DNA of 64,000 nucleotides from Antedon mediterranea. Taxonomy: Eukaryota > Echinodermata > Crinoidea > Comatulida > Antedonidae. Below, one piece after another: positions 61,928 to 64,000 of the stretch. Both the position numbers and the translations under genes were made by a program. The notes under the pieces were generated by a model. The model was not told the origin of the DNA, searched no databases, and saw only the letters and a list, made by a program, of their open reading frames with translations. The first letter of the stretch is position 1. Each line of letters begins with the position of its first letter. The DNA is taken from the NCBI RefSeq assembly GCF_964355755.1, contig NC_092672.1:16982501-17046500 (forward strand). The letters are read 5' to 3'.

Positions 61928-62623
61928 ATGGGCATTAAACTGGCCTTGTTCGAATGCGCTTATCGATGGTTGCCCATTCAACCGTATTTCTACATATCTA
62001 TCATACTTTTCATAACGTTCAGTCTCATCAGTTATGTCATCGTAGCGTCCAGAGCCATCGTCGGCAACGTATGTAAAGTATTGTCCGCTGTAACGAAACA
62101 AGTGGAGCGAATCATCATCAGTCAAGCCAAGAAGAAAAGTTTACGCGTGTACATGCATCAATTCCAGGCTCTGTGGCACACCATCGACGGATGCGAAGCT
62201 TTTCAAACTTGGTATCAAGTCGTACGTTACGGATTTCACAGAACGATGGGATACGTTTTCTGTGACAAAATGCGATGGTTTTACTCGATAACGTTCACTC
62301 GTTATCTTGTCTATTATCCAATGAATCTACTCGTATGGCAACCGACGCACGGTGACTGCTCCGTCAGTTATCAGGACGATATCTGCTTTGCCTTTCATCT
62401 AAATCTAATCTTGGACGTGATTCGGCGATATCTTATCATATCCGTCGTGGTTTTGTACAATACTTGGCCTCTCGTCTCTCATTATATGGCCACATTAAAA
62501 CGCATCTTTAGAACTTTGCATCGAGAAATGTGCTATCAGTTGCACAGACTTGATCCCGGCGGTCATTCTTTGACGCGCGGACGCTTTGCAAAACGAATCA
62601 AACATTTTTTTCACTTTGATTGA
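61928..62623 (+). CDS. Unrecognised 231-aa membrane protein
   Basis: Starts at the first ATG after the A20 run (61928); earlier in-frame reading would only translate the A-run. Residues 20-42 are a strong membrane segment (FYISIILFITFSLISYVIVA) and 157-184 a second hydrophobic stretch. Residues 50-80 are basic and helical. The C-terminal 40 residues are Arg/Lys/His-rich (LKRIFRTLHRE, RGRFAKRIKHF). Five Cys lie between residues 89 and 153 or nearby. No family is recognised. Two membrane segments with a basic tail suggest an envelope or organelle membrane protein. It is the third of three closely spaced plus-strand genes, and its last 13 bp overlap the end of the convergent glycoprotein gene. 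Confidence 0.75.
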   Translation: MGIKLALFECAYRWLPIQPYFYISIILFITFSLISYVIVASRAIVGNVCKVLSAVTKQVERIIISQAKKKSLRVYMHQFQALWHTIDGCEAFQTWYQVVRYGFHRTMGYVFCDKMRWFYSITFTRYLVYYPMNLLVWQPTHGDCSVSYQDDICFAFHLNLILDVIRRYLIISVVVLYNTWPLVSHYMATLKRIFRTLHREMCYQLHRLDPGGHSLTRGRFAKRIKHFFHFD

Positions 62624-63486
62624 TGAAATGAATGATCTTCGGCCAGAGCACTTTCAGCCACTTTGCGGTTATGCACGTGCATTCTGGCTCCAGCGCATAT
62701 TGCGTAGACAGACACGATCGCTACTAAAAACGCTGTACAACAGGTAATCAATTCTAGTGTACAATCACAGTCGTCTTCGTGTACAGTACTGGAGCAGCCT
62801 AACGACATCCATCGGTCCCAGTCCAATAGTTTGGTGGCGTTTCTGATGAGTTCCAGTCGAACACACTCTACACGCTCGACGAGCGTAGATCTAGACACTG
62901 TCATCGAGCCATACAGTCGATTCAACACAACAGAGCCACCGACGATCGAGTTTAAACTCACGTTGTGTACCCGCAACGTTTCTTCAGACAACAGCGGTGA
63001 TACGTGAACGAGTATGGGCGGTGGCGCTGAATCGATATTCATTACATCATCATCATCACCACCACCACCACCACCACCGTGTACACCGAGACGCTCCAAT
63101 GTAACGTTGTACACGCGTCCGACTCCTGTGAGACGCAGCGCAGACGACGAACGCGACCAGTTGTTGCATTTAAACGAAAAGTCTTGTACGTGAACGTGAT
63201 CACCGATCAAAAACGACGTGCAATCATTCGCTGTCACTATGATGCCTTTACCGCACAACGGTCGCACAGTCACGTTCGATACAAACACTTCATCATAACT
63301 AATACTCTCGAGACTAGAGGAAATGCACGAGGAAACGTTTAACGCGTCGTCTGGAATAACAACGTACGTATCGTGTGCATCGTTTCTATAATTTATGTCT
63401 TTCAGGTAACCAACCTGCGACGACGTACATAATGACTTGTTTGCAATAAACAGAAATAGAATCAGAATTATTTGTTTTTTATTCAT
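62611..63486 (-). CDS. Type I membrane glycoprotein, beta-helix-like (291 aa)
   Basis: Residues 1-20 are a clear signal peptide (MNKKQ, then ILILFLFIA and ...SLC). The ectodomain has six N-glycosylation sequons at Asn 50, 71, 109, 127, 175 and 216. One membrane segment lies at about 244-266 (TAFLVAIVSVYAI) and a ~25-residue His/Arg-rich tail follows. Residues 65-205 repeat short valine-rich strands (VSNVTV, IIVTAND, VHVQDFSF, RVYNVTL, RVHNVSL, GSMTVSRS), which suggests a right-handed parallel beta-helix; this is a visual impression. A Gly7-Asp4 run at 137-147 comes from trinucleotide repeats. Paired Cys near the membrane (CSS...CDC...CC) may form disulfides. The start ATG overlaps the stop of the upstream gene as ATGA. 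I recognise no family; the protein would sit on a cell or virion surface. Confidence 0.8.
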   Translation of the reverse strand: MNKKQIILILFLFIANKSLCTSSQVGYLKDINYRNDAHDTYVVIPDDALNVSSCISSSLESISYDEVFVSNVTVRPLCGKGIIVTANDCTSFLIGDHVHVQDFSFKCNNWSRSSSALRLTGVGRVYNVTLERLGVHGGGGGGGDDDDVMNIDSAPPPILVHVSPLLSEETLRVHNVSLNSIVGGSVVLNRLYGSMTVSRSTLVERVECVRLELIRNATKLLDWDRWMSLGCSSTVHEDDCDCTLELITCCTAFLVAIVSVYAICAGARMHVHNRKVAESALAEDHSFHQSK

Positions 63487-63980
63487 TTCGTTTCTATAAC
63501 AAATTTAAAGTCGTCGACTGCAGCCAGTTCGTCTTCGCTAAAATTACAATTTCTCAACACTAACGTCACATGCTCCTTGTCAAACACACTTGACAATTGT
63601 ATCGGAGATACGTCCATACATTCGATACACACCGTCATCGGATAAGCGCTCGGCCGCATATCATTACCAAACGTCAGCCTGTTGCACCTTACAAGTCGAA
63701 CGTCTTTCAAACCTCCTCCTCCTCCTCCTCCTCCTGCACCTCCTACATTTGTCATCAACGTAGATAAAAAACTGTCGACGATCGGCACATCTATCAAAGT
63801 TAAACGTTGCAGAGATTGTATGCAGAGTACACTTTCAGCAAACGTTCTTCCCATCGTGGCACGTTGTCGTTCGCGTATTGCCGCGATCAAAATCTCGTCT
63901 GGATCGTGCTCGACTGCTTCACTCACAAAACGTACAATAGACCGCAAATCCATTTTCTGATCCTCTACGTTGTTGTGCAT
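63483..63980 (-). CDS. Leucine-rich-repeat-like protein (about 165 aa, 5' end uncertain)
   Basis: Possible starts are the ATGs at 63980 and 63953; the frame is also open to the window edge, so the gene may be longer. Residues after the N-terminal helix region show leucine-rich-type repeats: LQRLTLIDVP, LKDVRLVRCNRL, MTVCIECMDVSPIQL and VTLVLRNCNFSEDEL, each with L/V-x-L-x-x-C/D. A glycine run (about 8 residues, from a CCT microsatellite on plus) interrupts the second repeat. There is no signal peptide in the visible part, so it may act inside the cell unless its start is upstream. The TGA stop overlaps the ATG of the glycoprotein gene by 4 bp, so the two may be expressed together. Leucine-rich repeats bind proteins; no partner is known. 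Confidence 0.7.
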   Translation of the reverse strand: MHNNVEDQKMDLRSIVRFVSEAVEHDPDEILIAAIRERQRATMGRTFAESVLCIQSLQRLTLIDVPIVDSFLSTLMTNVGGAGGGGGGGGLKDVRLVRCNRLTFGNDMRPSAYPMTVCIECMDVSPIQLSSVFDKEHVTLVLRNCNFSEDELAAVDDFKFVIETK

Positions 63981-64000
63981 ACGTTGCAAAATCTGAGCAA

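Noticed and set aside
61883-62125. 80-codon minus frame ending in poly-Phe
   Set aside because: Its tail is the A20 run read backwards and it lies opposite two supported genes.
1-64000. tRNA or rRNA genes
   Set aside because: I saw no cloverleaf-like sequence with A/B boxes and no rRNA core motifs, but I could not run a scan.

Overview
The window reads as eukaryotic DNA, most likely from a marine invertebrate and plausibly a decapod crustacean. The reasons are about 41.5 kb of simple-sequence-derived satellite, two decayed non-LTR retrotransposons, AT-rich spacers, a spliced gene with GT..AG ends, AATAAA signals and TATA plus TCAGT core promoters. The right end (56.2-64 kb) is different: genes are close-packed or overlapping, mostly intronless, and biased to small membrane or secreted proteins. 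That resembles a large arthropod dsDNA virus (nimavirus-like) or an endogenised copy of one. I see no polymerase, capsid or other hallmark gene, so the viral origin is inference only.

Layout. 1-345 is AT-rich DNA with a weak direct repeat. 380-600 is a CACATTTGTGG minisatellite. 600-3478 is a ~186-bp satellite of about 16 monomers. From 3479 to 51008 one degenerate satellite (consensus TCTCTCTCGCTGATCTATC, unit lengths 17/19/21/23 bp) dominates, always with the pyrimidine-rich strand on plus. It is broken three times: by a 2.3-kb non-satellite segment (5305-7608), a 5'-truncated CR1/L2/Rex-like LINE on plus (8171-10100, two in-frame stops), and a LINE fragment on minus (21696-23437, one in-frame stop, both ends missing). 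Higher-order duplications of about 0.62, 1.36, 2.15, 3.58 and 4.03 kb are nested in the array.

The satellite stops at 51009 inside a duplicated 3' fragment of the gene that lies intact at 56864-58438. Then come tandem and dispersed copies (A 51009-53550, B 53551-55548, a decayed copy 55549-56230, C 58277-59810) of the DNA that follows that gene. They carry perfect heat-shock-element matches, a conserved hairpin and a repeated promoter/leader module.

The gene-bearing end holds a two-exon CD225/dispanin-like membrane protein (minus, 56235-56638) and, divergent from it across a 225-bp spacer, a 524-aa acidic/coiled-coil/basic-tailed protein (56864-58438). Next are three small plus-strand genes (58-aa membrane peptide, 128-aa EGF-like membrane protein, 231-aa membrane protein). 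These converge, with a 13-bp overlap, on two minus-strand genes coupled by an ATGA overlap: a leucine-rich-repeat-like protein and a glycosylated type I membrane protein. The working picture is a cassette of surface or secreted proteins beside a possible nuclear regulator, whose downstream DNA has been repeatedly copied and overrun by satellite.
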